This document shows, one piece after another, positions 1-9,053 of a stretch of 64,000 nt of DNA; position 1 is the first letter of the stretch, and each line of letters opens with the position of its first letter. The stretch is taken from NCBI RefSeq assembly GCF_001411495.1, contig NZ_CP012982.1:62001-126000 (forward strand), given 5' to 3'. Position numbers and translations under genes: made by a program. Below the pieces are notes generated by a model. It was not told the DNA's origin. It saw only the letters and a list, made by a program, of their open reading frames with translations, and made no database searches. The stretch is from Burkholderia cepacia ATCC 25416. GTDB lineage: Bacteria > Pseudomonadota > Gammaproteobacteria > Burkholderiales > Burkholderiaceae.

Positions 1-1160
1 CGGACGTCGAGGAAGCCGCGCGCGTCACGGGCGCCCGCCCGTTCCGCGTCGCGCTCGACGTGAGCCTGCCGATGACGATGCCCGCGCTGCTGTTCGCCGG
101 CGTGCTCGTGTTCTTCCTCGGCTTCGAGGTGTTCGGGCTGCCGCTCGTGCTCGGCGATCCGGAAGGCCACCTCGTGCTCGCGACCTACCTGTACAAGCTG
201 ACCAACAAGCTCGGCGTGCCGTCGTATCACCTGATGGCCGCGGTCGCGGTGTGCATCGTCGCGATCACGTTCCCGCTCGTGCTGCTGCAGCGCCGGCTGC
301 TGAAGACGGCGAACCGCTTCGTCACCGTGAAGGGCAAGGCCGGCCGTACGACGGTGCTGCCGCTCGGCGTGTGGCGCTGGGTTGCGCTCGCGATCGTCGT
401 GCTGTGGCTGATGCTGACCGTGATCGTCCCGATCTCGGGCATCGTGCTGCGCGCGTTCGTGACCAACTGGGGCGAAGGCGTCGCGCTCGCCGAGGTGCTG
501 ACGCTGTCGAACTTCATCGAGCTGTTCGAGCAGGACAACCTCGTGCGCGCGATCGTCAACACGCTCGGCATCGGCGTGATCGGCGGCGCGCTCGCGATCG
601 GCTTCTACTCGCTCGTCGCGTTCGCCGGCCACCGCCGCCCCGACTGGGCGACCAAGCTGCTCGACTACCTCGTGCTGCTGCCGCGCGCGGTGCCCGGCCT
701 GCTCGCCGGTCTCGCGTTCCTGTGGATCTTCCTGTTCGTGCCCGGCCTGCGCGAGCTGAAGAACTCGATGTGGAGCATCTGGATCGCGTACACGGTCGTC
801 TGGCTCGCGTACGGGATGCGGCTCATCCAGAGCGCGCTGCTGCAGGTCGGCCCGGAACTCGAGGAAGCCGGCCGCAGCGTCGGCGCGACCCGCAGCCGCG
901 TGTCCCTCGACGTGACGCTGCCGCTCGTGCGCTTCGGCCTGCTCGCTGCGTGGCTGCTGATCTTCATGATCTTCGAGCGCGAATACTCGACGGCCGTCTA
1001 CCTGCTGTCGCCCGGCACCGAAGTGATCGGCGCGCTGCTCGTGTCGCTGTGGGCGACCGGCGCCGTCGACCAGGTCGCCGCGCTTTCTGTCATCAACATC
1101 GCGATGGTCGGCGCCGGTCTCGGCGTGGCCCTGCGCTTCGGAGTGAAACTTCATGGATAA
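1..1160 (+). CDS. ABC transporter permease, two-domain (5' end cut by window)
   Basis: This is the C-terminal part of an inner-membrane ABC importer permease. The reading frame is open back to the left edge (from base 3), so the internal GTG at 60 is not the true start. Two copies of the cytoplasmic EAA loop that docks on the ATPase are visible: EEAARVTGA at the left edge and EEAGRSVGATRSR about 280 residues later. Two EAA loops in one chain is the fused-permease layout of FbpB-type Fe3+ or putative aminoethylphosphonate/spermidine importers. Several hydrophobic segments lie between the loops. The stop overlaps the ATPase start by 8 nt, so the two are translationally coupled. Substrate is unknown because the periplasmic binding protein is outside the window. 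Confidence 0.9.
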   Translation, partial: DVEEAARVTGARPFRVALDVSLPMTMPALLFAGVLVFFLGFEVFGLPLVLGDPEGHLVLATYLYKLTNKLGVPSYHLMAAVAVCIVAITFPLVLLQRRLLKTANRFVTVKGKAGRTTVLPLGVWRWVALAIVVLWLMLTVIVPISGIVLRAFVTNWGEGVALAEVLTLSNFIELFEQDNLVRAIVNTLGIGVIGGALAIGFYSLVAFAGHRRPDWATKLLDYLVLLPRAVPGLLAGLAFLWIFLFVPGLRELKNSMWSIWIAYTVVWLAYGMRLIQSALLQVGPELEEAGRSVGATRSRVSLDVTLPLVRFGLLAAWLLIFMIFEREYSTAVYLLSPGTEVIGALLVSLWATGAVDQVAALSVINIAMVGAGLGVALRFGVKLHG

Positions 1161-2220
1161 GCTCATCGTCGACGACCTGCATCTCAGCTACGGCGCCAAT
1201 CCGATCCTCAAGGGCGTGTCGTTCGAACTGAAGGCCGGCGAAGTCGTGTGCCTGCTCGGCGCGTCGGGCAGCGGCAAGACCACGCTGCTGCGCGCGGTGG
1301 CGGGCCTCGAACAGCCGTCCGACGGCCGCATCCAGCTCGACGAGCGCGTGTTCTTCGACGGCGCGCAACGCGTCGACCTGCCGGTCGAACAGCGCTCGCT
1401 CGGCCTCGTGTTCCAGTCGTACGCGCTGTGGCCGCACCGCACCGTCGCCGACAACGTCGGCTACGGGCTGAAGCTGCGCCGCGTCGCGCCGGCCGAACAG
1501 AAGCGCCGCGTGCAGACCGCGCTCGACCAGCTCGGCCTCGGCCATCTCGCGGAACGCTTCCCGCATCAACTGTCGGGCGGCCAGCAGCAGCGCGTCGCGA
1601 TCGCGCGCGCGCTCGTCTACAACCCGCCGGTGATCCTCCTCGACGAACCGCTGTCGAACCTCGACGCGAAGCTGCGCGAGGAAGCGCGCGCGTGGCTGCG
1701 CGAGCTGATCGTGTCGCTCGGGCTGTCGGCCCTGTGCGTGACGCACGACCAGACCGAGGCGATGGCGATGTCCGACCGCATCCTGCTGCTGCGCAACGGC
1801 CGCATCGAGCAGGAAGGCACGCCGGCCGAGCTGTACGGCGCGCCGCGCTCGCTGTACACGGCCGAGTTCATGGGCAGCAACAACCGGATCGACGCGCGCG
1901 TCGCGGCCGTCGACGGCGAACGCGTGACGCTCGCCGGCGACGGCTGGGAGCTGCAGGCCCTCGCCCGCGACACGTTCGCACCGGGCCAGGACGCGCAGGC
2001 CGTGATCCGCCTCGAACGCGTGCAGGTCGCCGACGGCCCGGGCGCGAACCGGCTGCAGGCCGACCTCGTCACGTCGATGTATCTCGGCGATCGCTGGGAG
2101 TACCTGTTCCATTGCGGCGAGATGCGCCTTCGCGCATTCGGCCACGTGCCGCGCGCAGCGGGCAAGCACTGGATCGAATTCCCGACCAACGACTGCTGGG
2201 CGTTCGCGAAAGCGGGCTGA
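1153..2220 (+). CDS. ABC transporter ATP-binding protein (FbpC/PotA type)
   Basis: A 355-residue ATPase that would power the preceding permease at the cytoplasmic face of the inner membrane. Visible motifs are Walker A GASGSGKTT (residues 36-44), a Q-loop (VFQSYALWPH), the ABC signature LSGGQQQR near residue 140, Walker B VILLDEP near 160 and the switch histidine in VTHDQTEAMA. Beyond residue about 240 a TOBE-like regulatory domain is expected from length and family. The length fits the FbpC/PotA/UgpC group. The ATG overlaps the permease stop. Substrate could be iron, a phosphonate, a polyamine or another small solute; the sequence does not decide. Confidence 0.93.
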   Translation: MDKLIVDDLHLSYGANPILKGVSFELKAGEVVCLLGASGSGKTTLLRAVAGLEQPSDGRIQLDERVFFDGAQRVDLPVEQRSLGLVFQSYALWPHRTVADNVGYGLKLRRVAPAEQKRRVQTALDQLGLGHLAERFPHQLSGGQQQRVAIARALVYNPPVILLDEPLSNLDAKLREEARAWLRELIVSLGLSALCVTHDQTEAMAMSDRILLLRNGRIEQEGTPAELYGAPRSLYTAEFMGSNNRIDARVAAVDGERVTLAGDGWELQALARDTFAPGQDAQAVIRLERVQVADGPGANRLQADLVTSMYLGDRWEYLFHCGEMRLRAFGHVPRAAGKHWIEFPTNDCWAFAKAG

Positions 2221-2379
2221 CCCGGGCGCGGCGGCACGCTCGCCGTCGCGCACGCACACCGCGCACATCTCGTCATGTGATGACATGCATTCCGGCGGAC
2301 GTCTTCCGGCGTCTGTCGTGGGCTACTGCGCGCCGCATCCGTTTCACCCCAACCCACAAGAACCAAGGAGACACCGTCA

Positions 2380-3471
2380 ATGAAGTCACGCGCAGAACGT
2401 TCGATTCGCACAGTAGTCCTCACGGGATCGGCCGCCGCGGCCTGCATCGCCGCACCCGCCGCGCACGCGCAGTCGTCGGTCACGATGTACGGGATCATGG
2501 ATGCCGGCATCGAATACACGAACCACGCGGCGCCGGAGGGCGGCAGCGCGGTCAAGCTGAAGTCGGGCAACAAGAACACGTCGCGCTGGGGCCTGCGCGG
2601 CGTCGAGGATCTCGGCGGCGGGCTGAAGGCCGTGTTCCGCCTCGAAAGCGGAATCGACCTCGCGAACGGCGCGCTCGACGACGGCCCCGATTCGATCTTC
2701 GCGCGCCGCGCGACGGTCGGCCTGAAAAGCAAATGGGGCGAACTGACGCTCGGCCGCAACTACACCGTCACCTACGACTACATGCTGCCGTTCGACCCGA
2801 TGGGTTACGCGCAGAACTACTCGTGGGCCTCGGCATCGACGGCGACGGGCGGCCGCAAGGACGGCATGTTCACGCGCTCGTCGAACGCGGTGCGCTATGA
2901 CGGCGAATTCAGCGGGTTCAAGTTCGGCGCGCTGTACGGCTTCGGCAACGTGCCGGGCAGCGTGAAGACCAGCTCCAAATACGATTTCGCGGTCGGCTAC
3001 GAGAAAGGCCCGTTCGCCGGGGTGGTCACGTTCGACCGGCAGAACGGCGCGGCCGACAGCGTCACGCCGGCCGATACCGTCAACTACATCCAGGGCATCC
3101 ACGCGGGCCTGAGCTACGACTTCGGCAACCTGAAGACGATGGCCGGCTATCGCAACTACAAGCGCACGTTCCGCACCACGGCGGCGAACCAGCTGAGCGA
3201 CACGTACTGGCTCGGCGGCTCGTACCAGTTCACGCCGGCGTTCTCGCTGATCGCGGCCGTCTATCACCAGAACATCAAGGGCGGCAGCGATGCCGACCCG
3301 ACGCTCGTGTCGTTGCGCGCGAACTACGCGCTGTCGAAGCGCACCGTGCTGTACGCGGCCGGCGCGTTCGCGATCGCGAAGCACGACCAGAAGGTCGGCG
3401 TGTCGCGCGATTTCGTGGGCTACGGCACCACGCAGGTCGGCGTCACGGCGGGGATTCAGCAGCGGTTCTGA
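2380..3471 (+). CDS. Gram-negative porin (OmpC family)
   Basis: A 363-residue outer-membrane porin, expected to be a trimeric 16-stranded beta-barrel passing small hydrophilic solutes. It starts with a Sec signal peptide ending in AHA-QSS, followed at once by the typical beta-proteobacterial porin start SSVTMYGIMDAGIEY. Further family marks are the SRWGLRGVEDLGGG segment and a terminal aromatic residue (QQRF) that targets the protein to the Bam machinery. A strong ribosome binding site (AAGGAG) lies about 8 nt before the ATG. A 159-bp gap separates it from the ABC genes, and a strong hairpin follows, so it is probably its own transcription unit. Confidence 0.95.
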   Translation: MKSRAERSIRTVVLTGSAAAACIAAPAAHAQSSVTMYGIMDAGIEYTNHAAPEGGSAVKLKSGNKNTSRWGLRGVEDLGGGLKAVFRLESGIDLANGALDDGPDSIFARRATVGLKSKWGELTLGRNYTVTYDYMLPFDPMGYAQNYSWASASTATGGRKDGMFTRSSNAVRYDGEFSGFKFGALYGFGNVPGSVKTSSKYDFAVGYEKGPFAGVVTFDRQNGAADSVTPADTVNYIQGIHAGLSYDFGNLKTMAGYRNYKRTFRTTAANQLSDTYWLGGSYQFTPAFSLIAAVYHQNIKGGSDADPTLVSLRANYALSKRTVLYAAGAFAIAKHDQKVGVSRDFVGYGTTQVGVTAGIQQRF

Positions 3472-3481
3472 GTTTGACGAT

Positions 3482-3520
3482 ACGGGCGGCGAGCGGTCTT
3501 CGAATCGCGCCGCCCGTCTT
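3482..3520 (+). terminator. Hairpin terminator after the porin gene
   Basis: A perfect 10-bp inverted repeat (ACGGGCGGCG at 3482-3491 with CGCCGCCCGT at 3508-3517), starting 10 nt after the porin stop and followed by CTT. The U-run is short, which is common for GC-rich Burkholderia terminators. Confidence 0.6.
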
Positions 3521-3641
3521 GTGCGGTTCATTGCGCGCGTGCCGCCCTGCATCGCATCCGCCGCGCGCATCAGCGTGACAACGTGCGATCGGCCAGCTTC
3601 CCGCACACGACGGCCGCGCCCTCATCCGTGGCCCTTGCCGG

Positions 3642-4607
3642 TCATTCGCCCCGCAACGTGAACACCAGGCGAACGAGGCTGCTCGTATCGCTCCAGTGCT
3701 CGCCAACCGCCGACAGCGGCACCGTGCGCGTGTCGATCGTCAGCCCCGCCGGTCCGGCCGCGTCGAACACACCGCGCACCGACGCCAGCAAGCGCGGCAG
3801 CGACACGCTGCCGATGCCGCTGCCCATCAGTTCGATCGCGGTCGCCCGCAGCACCGCCCCTGGCAACAGCACGTCCGCGCCGCCGATCGAGCCGATCTGC
3901 ACGAAACGCAGCCGGCGGCCCTCGGGCGTCGCCTTCGCGGCGGCCACCAGCAGCGTCTGCGCGCTGGCGCCCCACAGATAGTCGAGCACGACGTCCACAC
4001 CCGCGCGGAAGTGCGGTTCGAGCGCACGCGCCAGATGCGCGTCGTCCTGCTGCAACGACACGACGGCATCCGCGCCGGCATTCAGCAACGCCTGCAGCGC
4101 GGCCGCGTTGCGGCCCGTCGCGATCACCTTCGCGGCGCCGAGATGCTTCGCGATCCGAACCGCCAGCCGCCCCGACGTACCTGTCGCACCGTTGACGAGT
4201 ACCGTCTCGCCCGCGACGAGCCGCGCGCGTTCGGTCAGCGCCGCCCACGACGACATCCCGGGAATCGCGATCGCGGCCGCCGTGACGTCGTCGAGCGTAT
4301 CCGGCAGCGGCACGCACCGCGTATCGGGCGCGATCGTGCGTTCGGCCATCGCGCCGAACGGTGCGGGCGCGCCGAAGAAGTAGACGCGCTGCCCGTCGTC
4401 GCGACGGCGGCCAACCCCGTCGACGCCAACGACGAACGGATAACGCCCGTCCGACGAGTAATGCGTGCCGGCCGCGCGCCCCTGCGCGATCCGGCTCAGC
4501 GCGGACGCCGTCACGTCGATCACGCTGTGGCCCGGCATCGCGTGCGGCGCATCGAACTCCATATGAACGGGGCGCTCGCCGGCGCCCGTCACGACTGCTG
4601 CTTTCAT
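3642..4607 (-). CDS. Medium-chain dehydrogenase/quinone-oxidoreductase-like protein
   Basis: A 321-residue cytosolic MDR-superfamily oxidoreductase. The N-terminal half has the GroES-like catalytic fold start (MKAAVVTG, later PFVVGVDGVG). The middle has a Rossmann fold with VNGATGTSGRLAVRIAKHLGAAKV, preceded by PGMSSWAAL, the usual order in NAD(P)H:quinone oxidoreductases. I see no structural-zinc cysteine cluster, so this is the zinc-free branch. The exact substrate is unknown. It lies 46 nt downstream of the small gene at 4654-4905 on the same strand, probably in one operon, and divergent from the AraC regulator at 5001, which may control it. Confidence 0.85.
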   Translation of the reverse strand: MKAAVVTGAGERPVHMEFDAPHAMPGHSVIDVTASALSRIAQGRAAGTHYSSDGRYPFVVGVDGVGRRRDDGQRVYFFGAPAPFGAMAERTIAPDTRCVPLPDTLDDVTAAAIAIPGMSSWAALTERARLVAGETVLVNGATGTSGRLAVRIAKHLGAAKVIATGRNAAALQALLNAGADAVVSLQQDDAHLARALEPHFRAGVDVVLDYLWGASAQTLLVAAAKATPEGRRLRFVQIGSIGGADVLLPGAVLRATAIELMGSGIGSVSLPRLLASVRGVFDAAGPAGLTIDTRTVPLSAVGEHWSDTSSLVRLVFTLRGE

Positions 4608-4653
4608 GACGACTCCTTGAATCGGGGATCTCGATCGACGGTCCCGGTGCGCA

Positions 4654-4905
4654 TCAGCGTGCGTCGAGCCATGCGCGCAGCGCGGGATCGCGTACTTCCA
4701 ACACGTCGAACAGGCCGAGTGCCCGCAGCGCGGGCAACGCGTCGATCGTGTCGGCTTCGGCGCGCGCCCGGTCGGCGGGCGTAGCGTTCGGGTCGGTCAG
4801 CACCCGCGCGTTGACCAGGAACGCGCCGACGGTCCCCTTGCGGATCGTCGTTCCGCCGGCATCGACTTGGTTGGCATGGTCGGGAAGCATCTGTTCGGCT
4901 CGCAT
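4654..4905 (-). CDS. Small conserved-looking hypothetical protein (83 aa)
   Basis: I do not recognise this family. The 83-residue product is soluble, acidic and has no signal peptide or membrane segment. It contains a central GAFLVNARVLTD segment and an arginine/alanine/aspartate-rich helical stretch (PADRARAEADTIDALPALRAL). It is the first gene of a two-gene minus-strand unit with the quinone-oxidoreductase-like gene and is divergent from the AraC regulator, 95 bp away. Coding is supported by the context, an ATG start and third-position GC. A role with the neighbouring oxidoreductase is inference only. Confidence 0.65.
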   Translation of the reverse strand: MRAEQMLPDHANQVDAGGTTIRKGTVGAFLVNARVLTDPNATPADRARAEADTIDALPALRALGLFDVLEVRDPALRAWLDAR

Positions 4906-5000
4906 CGTGTCGTACTCCGGTTGTTATCGATGGACGCAGTGTAGGCGTGCAAATTCGGCCGATCTCCGGTATAACGGCCATTCGATACCGATATCCGGCC

Positions 5001-5780
5001 ATGTCCGATCCGCTCCTGCCCGCCCGCTTCGTCACGTCCGACGACGGCCCGTTCGTCGTCGCTGCCGTGCTGTCGCAACGCGACCCGCGCGTGACGCCAC
5101 CTCATTCGCATGCGCGCGGCCAGCTCGTCGGCGCGCTGAGCGGGTTGCTGACGATCGGCCTCGACGACCAGGACTGGGTCGTGCCGGCGATCCATGCGAT
5201 CTGGATTCCACCGCATTGCCGCCATTCGTTGCATTCTTTCGGGCCGATTTCCGGCTGGTCGGCGTTCATCGCCGAAGCGCGCTGCGCGGCGCTGCCGGAT
5301 ACGCCGCGCGCGATCCGCACGACGCCGCTGCTGCGCGAAGCCGTGCAGCGCGCGGCGAGTTGGGAGGGGTCGGAGCTGGATGCCGCTCGAACCCGGATCG
5401 CCGACGTGATCCTCGATGAAATCGCGTCGTCGGAAGTCGAGGCGCTGGGGCTGGCGCGGCCGCAGGATCCGCGGCTGACGAGGATCACCGATGCGCTTGC
5501 CGCGGATCTCGCGGACAACCGGCGGCTGGAGGAATGGGCCGAATGGGCGGGAATCAGCGCGCGGACGATGAGCCGCCGCTTCGTGGCCGAGACGGGGCTG
5601 ACGTTCGCGCAGTGGCGTCAGCAGGCCAGGCTGCTGCGCGCGCTGGAGAAAATCGCCGACGGCGTGCCGGTGACGACGATCGCGCTCGATCTCGGGTACG
5701 ACAACGTGAGCGCGTTCATCGACATGTTCCGGCGGGCGTTGGGGACGACGCCGGGGAAGTATATGGAGGCGGGGCGATAA
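5001..5780 (+). CDS. AraC family transcriptional regulator
   Basis: A 259-residue DNA-binding regulator. The N-terminal half is a cupin-type sensor (PPHSHARGQL, later WVVPAIHAIWIPPHCRHS). The C-terminal half has two helix-turn-helix units, seen in LEEWAEWAGISARTMSRRF and VTTIALDLGYDNVSAFIDMFRR, ending with the family signature GTTPGKYM. The frame is open 18 codons further upstream, but the ATG at 5001 gives a protein that begins like its relatives and leaves the 95-bp divergent promoter region free. It probably controls the divergent oxidoreductase pair; the inducer is unknown. Confidence 0.9.
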   Translation: MSDPLLPARFVTSDDGPFVVAAVLSQRDPRVTPPHSHARGQLVGALSGLLTIGLDDQDWVVPAIHAIWIPPHCRHSLHSFGPISGWSAFIAEARCAALPDTPRAIRTTPLLREAVQRAASWEGSELDAARTRIADVILDEIASSEVEALGLARPQDPRLTRITDALAADLADNRRLEEWAEWAGISARTMSRRFVAETGLTFAQWRQQARLLRALEKIADGVPVTTIALDLGYDNVSAFIDMFRRALGTTPGKYMEAGR

Positions 5781-5835
5781 GCCCGGCGCAATGAGCAGTG
5801 ACGACAGCGATCCGGTTCGCCTTATCCAGCGCGGT

Positions 5836-6411
5836 TCAAATAATCGTCCGATAGGCTTCGAGTGCCTTGCAGGTCTGAACCATCCCCAGACGCTGCAAGA
5901 TTTCCAGATAGCGCTCCACAATCATCGGTGGATGCTTGAGTGTTTCGCGCTGCCGCCGAGCGGCGGCGACCACTGCGGCCGGTTCGAGATCGAAGAGATT
6001 GTCGACGAACACGTCAGGGTGCTGTGCTTCGACACCGTAGATCGACAACACTTCTTCGGGGAAATCCTTCTGATTGAACGTAACGATCACGCTGGCGTTG
6101 CAGCGGATCGCGGCAGCGAGCACATGTCGATCGTTCGCGTCCGGCAGCGTCAGCCCACCAATCAGCGCCTCGTAACCGGTAACGAGCGCATCGGGTATCG
6201 CCCTATCCATCAGGCTTGCCGTGCGATCGAGTTGCGCCGCGGTCAGATCGGCCCGGTTACGCAGCAGATTCCGTTTCCATTCGTCATGAATATCCACACT
6301 CCAGCGAGCCCGAAAACATCCGCTCAGCGCCAGCCACATCAGGAAATCACGCAGCGGTGCGGGATAAAGCACGCACGCATCGTAGACCGCCGTGAATGGC
6401 GAACTCGTCAT
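5836..6411 (-). CDS. PIN-domain toxin of a toxin-antitoxin pair
   Basis: A 191-residue PIN-domain protein, expected to be a Mg2+-dependent RNase. Acidic residues at the usual PIN positions are present: Asp11 (YDACVLYP), Glu44 (HDEW), Asp91 and Asp94 (LPDANDRHV) and Asp116 (NQKDFP). The C-terminal 60 residues extend past the core. Its ATG overlaps the last codons of the upstream helix-turn-helix gene by 4 nt (ATGA), the arrangement typical of type II toxin-antitoxin operons with the antitoxin first. The RNA target cannot be read from sequence. A role in regulation other than toxicity is possible. Confidence 0.82.
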   Translation of the reverse strand: MTSSPFTAVYDACVLYPAPLRDFLMWLALSGCFRARWSVDIHDEWKRNLLRNRADLTAAQLDRTASLMDRAIPDALVTGYEALIGGLTLPDANDRHVLAAAIRCNASVIVTFNQKDFPEEVLSIYGVEAQHPDVFVDNLFDLEPAAVVAAARRQRETLKHPPMIVERYLEILQRLGMVQTCKALEAYRTII

Positions 6412-6875
6412 TCGTACCCCATCCCGTGCTCTTGCGCCTGCCGGCTCAACTCCTCCATCGCGTCCGCGCTTGCCTGATCGCGTTCCGCCTTGTAACGCAT
6501 CAGGTCGGAAAATCGCACACGGCGATGCTTGCCGGTCTTGTGGTGCGGAAGCGCATTCGATTCGAGCAGCTTGATCAGGTGCGGACGAGAAACGTTCAAC
6601 AGGTCGGCCGCTTCCTGTGTCGTCAGTTCCGCATGAACCGGCACGACCTTGACCGCATTGCCGTCGGCCAACTCGGCGAGGATATCGACCAGCAGACGCA
6701 GCGCGGAGGTCGGAAGTTCGACCTGATGCGCGCGATTTTCGTCGTCGAAGATCTGGATGCGCTGTATTTCCGTTCGCGTTGCCAGGTATGCCGCAAGCGC
6801 ACGCTGCCCTTCGACAGCCGCCCGCATCTCGCGCTCGACAGGCAAGATCGTTTCGGACATCGTGGTGTGAGGCAT
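6408..6875 (-). CDS. Excisionase-type helix-turn-helix antitoxin
   Basis: A 155-residue protein with an excisionase/MerR-like DNA-binding domain at about residues 84-130 (LTTQEAADLLNVSRPHLIKLLE, then the wing KTGKHRRVRFSDLMRY). The N-terminal 80 residues are helical and the C-terminus is acidic. As first gene before a PIN protein, it would neutralise the toxin and repress its own promoter. I chose the ATG at 6875; an in-frame ATG at 6860 is an alternative. AT-rich direct repeats suited to an operator lie about 45-70 bp upstream. Confidence 0.82.
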   Translation of the reverse strand: MPHTTMSETILPVEREMRAAVEGQRALAAYLATRTEIQRIQIFDDENRAHQVELPTSALRLLVDILAELADGNAVKVVPVHAELTTQEAADLLNVSRPHLIKLLESNALPHHKTGKHRRVRFSDLMRYKAERDQASADAMEELSRQAQEHGMGYE

Positions 6876-6905
6876 CGCGCGCTCCAAACGGGGTTCTGGA
6901 CGGCG

Positions 6906-6949
6906 CAATTTTATTCGAAACAAACGAAAATCGCAATAAACGAAAATTG
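6906..6949 (-). promoter_or_regulatory. Candidate operator of the toxin-antitoxin operon
   Basis: Two identical decamers AAACGAAAAT lie at 6922-6931 and 6938-6947, 16 bp apart. An inverted pair, CAATTTT at 6906-6912 and AAAATTG at 6943-6949, brackets them. The stretch is far more AT-rich than its surroundings and sits just upstream of the antitoxin start, as expected for autoregulation. No binding evidence exists here. Confidence 0.45.
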
Positions 6950-6984
6950 ATATCGCCCTATATAAAGGGGTATGTCCGCTTCGT

Positions 6985-7791
6985 TCAATACGTCCCGTCC
7001 CCCTTCTTGACCGCCTCACCCCCTTTCCCCTTGAACTGCCCCACCAACCGCTCCGCACTCCTCGCCAGCAGCGTCGTATCGACCCCGACCGCGACGAACA
7101 GTGCTCCCGCTTCCAGATAACGCCGCGCGGACGCCTCATCCGCGCTGAGAATGCCCGGCGCCTTGCCGGCCGCCTTGATCGCCCGGATCGCGCCATCGAT
7201 CGCGGCCTGAACGTCCGGGTGCCCCGGATGGCCGAGATGCCCGAGATCGGCCGCGAGATCCGCCGGCCCGATGAACACGCCATCCACGCCCTCGACCCGC
7301 GTTATCGCATCGATCGCGTCGAGCCCCGCGCGTGTCTCGACCTGCACGAGCACGGCCATCTCGTCGTTCGCGCGATGCAGGTAATCGCCGACGCGATTCC
7401 ACCGCGACGCACGCGCCAGCGCGCTGCCCACGCCGCGAATCCCGTGCGGCGGATAGCGCGTCGCGGCCACCGCCGCACGCGCCTCGTCCGCGCTCTGCAC
7501 CATCGGCACGAGCAACGTCTGCGCGCCGAGATCGAGCACCTGCTTGACGATCACCGGATCGTTCCACGGTACGCGCACGACCGGATGCGACGGATACGGC
7601 GCGATCGCCTGCAACTGCGCAAGAATCGTCGGCACCGTATTCGGCGCATGCTCGCCGTCGATCAGCAGCCAGTCGAAACCGGCGCCCGCGACCACTTCCG
7701 CGCTGTACGGATTGGCGAGCCCGAGCCACAGCCCGACCTGCGCGTCGCCGCGCGCGAGCGCGGCCTTGAAGACATTCGTCGGAATCCGCAT
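6985..7791 (-). CDS. hpaI: 4-hydroxy-2-oxoheptanedioate aldolase HpaI
   Basis: A 268-residue class II (metal-dependent) aldolase that splits 4-hydroxy-2-oxoheptanedioate into pyruvate and succinic semialdehyde, the last step of the homoprotocatechuate meta-cleavage pathway in the cytosol. HpcH/HpaI family marks are [10 protein letters not shown] (general-base His), VVRVPWND (substrate Arg), [13 protein letters not shown] (metal-binding Glu) and [12 protein letters not shown] (metal-binding Asp). It is the last gene of the hpa operon, 12 nt after hpaH. The C-terminal tail is short and Lys/Gly-rich. Confidence 0.95.
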   Translation of the reverse strand: MRIPTNVFKAALARGDAQVGLWLGLANPYSAEVVAGAGFDWLLIDGEHAPNTVPTILAQLQAIAPYPSHPVVRVPWNDPVIVKQVLDLGAQTLLVPMVQSADEARAAVAATRYPPHGIRGVGSALARASRWNRVGDYLHRANDEMAVLVQVETRAGLDAIDAITRVEGVDGVFIGPADLAADLGHLGHPGHPDVQAAIDGAIRAIKAAGKAPGILSADEASARRYLEAGALFVAVGVDTTLLARSAERLVGQFKGKGGEAVKKGDGTY

Positions 7792-7803
7792 CGTTCGCTC
7801 ACC

Positions 7804-8607
7804 TCACTCGAAGTAGCACTGGATCGTCCCGAGCGGGCCGTAGTCGACGCTGAACGTGTCGCCCGGCCGCGCCGCGCACGGCCGCGTGAACGAACCGCCG
7901 AGCACGATCTGCCCCGGCTCCAGCGCGACGTCGAAGCGGGCCAGCCGGTTCGCGAGCCACGCGACGCCGTTCGCCGGATGGTTCAGCACGCCGGCCGCGA
8001 CGCCCGTTTCCTCGACCACGCCGTTACGCGACATGATCGCCGCGACCCACCGCAGGTCGACGTCCTGCGGCTTCACGGGCCGCCCGCCGATCACCACGCC
8101 CGCGTTCGCCGCGTTGTCGGCGATCGTGTCGAACACCTTGCGCGGCCGTTTCGTATCAGGGTCGATCGACTGGCTGCGCGCGTCGATGATCTCGAGCGCG
8201 GGCACCACGTAGTCGACTGCGTCGTACACGTCGAAGATCGTGCAGTCCGGGCCGGTGAGCCGCTTGCCGAGCACGAACGCGAGTTCGACCTCGACGCGCG
8301 GCACGATGAAGCGCCCGGTGGGGATCGTGCCGCCGTCGGCAAAGAACATGTCGTCGAGCAGCGCGCCGTAGTCGGGCTCGTCGATCTGCGACGTGTTCTG
8401 CATCGCCTTCGACGTGAGGCCGATCTTGTGGCCCTTCAGCGTGCGGCCTTCCGCGAGCTTGAGGGCAACCCACGCGCGCTGGATCGCATACGCGTCGTCG
8501 ATCGTGATGTCGGGATGGTCGAGCGAGATCTGGCGGATCTGCTTGCGCTCGCGCTCGGCGTCGTGCAGACGCTGCGCGAGCTGGTCGATGAGGGCGGTTT
8601 CGAGCAT
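7804..8607 (-). CDS. hpaH: 2-oxo-hept-4-ene-1,7-dioate hydratase HpaH
   Basis: A 267-residue hydratase of the fumarylacetoacetase-like family. It adds water to 2-oxo-hept-4-ene-1,7-dioate to give the substrate of HpaI. Family marks are [10 protein letters not shown] near residue 60, [13 protein letters not shown] with the metal-binding acidic residues near 105, and the C-terminal [13 protein letters not shown]. The frame is open further upstream, but the ATG at 8607 starts [14 protein letters not shown], as HpaH normally does, and leaves a 20-nt gap after hpaF. Confidence 0.94.
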   Translation of the reverse strand: MLETALIDQLAQRLHDAERERKQIRQISLDHPDITIDDAYAIQRAWVALKLAEGRTLKGHKIGLTSKAMQNTSQIDEPDYGALLDDMFFADGGTIPTGRFIVPRVEVELAFVLGKRLTGPDCTIFDVYDAVDYVVPALEIIDARSQSIDPDTKRPRKVFDTIADNAANAGVVIGGRPVKPQDVDLRWVAAIMSRNGVVEETGVAAGVLNHPANGVAWLANRLARFDVALEPGQIVLGGSFTRPCAARPGDTFSVDYGPLGTIQCYFE

Positions 8608-8627
8608 GGTCGGATCGGGAATGGGGT

Positions 8628-9020
8628 TCAGCCGGCCCGCTTGTAGCGGGCATGGATGTTGTTGTGCTTGTACGAGCCGCTTTCGCTGAACTCGGTCAGT
8701 TCCATCGACAGCGCGAGGTACCGTTTCGCGTACAGTTCCGCGAAATGCGCCTTGATCGCGTCGAACAGCGCGTCGCACGCGGCCTTTTTCTGCGCGTCGC
8801 TGCGGCCCGAGCCGATCTTCAGCGTCACGTGCACGAACGCATCGTCTTCCGTGCCGTCGGCTACGCAGTAGTCCTGCAGTTCGATCGCGCGCGAGCGGAT
8901 GCCGCCCGTCGGGAACACGCCGCCCTGCGCGATCAGCGTGGCGTTGATCGTGCGCAGCAGCGCGGGAATGCGTGCGTCGTCGCGGATGTTCGCGGTGTAT
9001 TCGACGACGATATGTGGCAT
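8628..9020 (-). CDS. hpaF: 5-carboxymethyl-2-hydroxymuconate isomerase HpaF
   Basis: A 130-residue isomerase of the tautomerase superfamily that converts 5-carboxymethyl-2-hydroxymuconate to its oxo form. The mature protein begins with Pro after Met ([11 protein letters not shown]), the catalytic N-terminal proline of this superfamily. Arg-rich substrate contacts are expected in the GGIRSRAIE region. Length and position between hpaD and hpaH match the known hpa gene order. HpaF homologues are trimers. Confidence 0.94.
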   Translation of the reverse strand: MPHIVVEYTANIRDDARIPALLRTINATLIAQGGVFPTGGIRSRAIELQDYCVADGTEDDAFVHVTLKIGSGRSDAQKKAACDALFDAIKAHFAELYAKRYLALSMELTEFSESGSYKHNNIHARYKRAG

Positions 9021-9053
9021 GGCGGGTCTCCAGTCGAGTGCGTGGCGCGGTGC

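Noticed and set aside
1248..2900. Long Arg/Ala-rich open frames opposite or out of phase with real genes (for example 1248-2900, 9788-11257, 16109-18142)
   Set aside because: They are by-products of high third-position GC: compositions are extreme in Arg, Ala and Pro, and they overlap genes with clear families.
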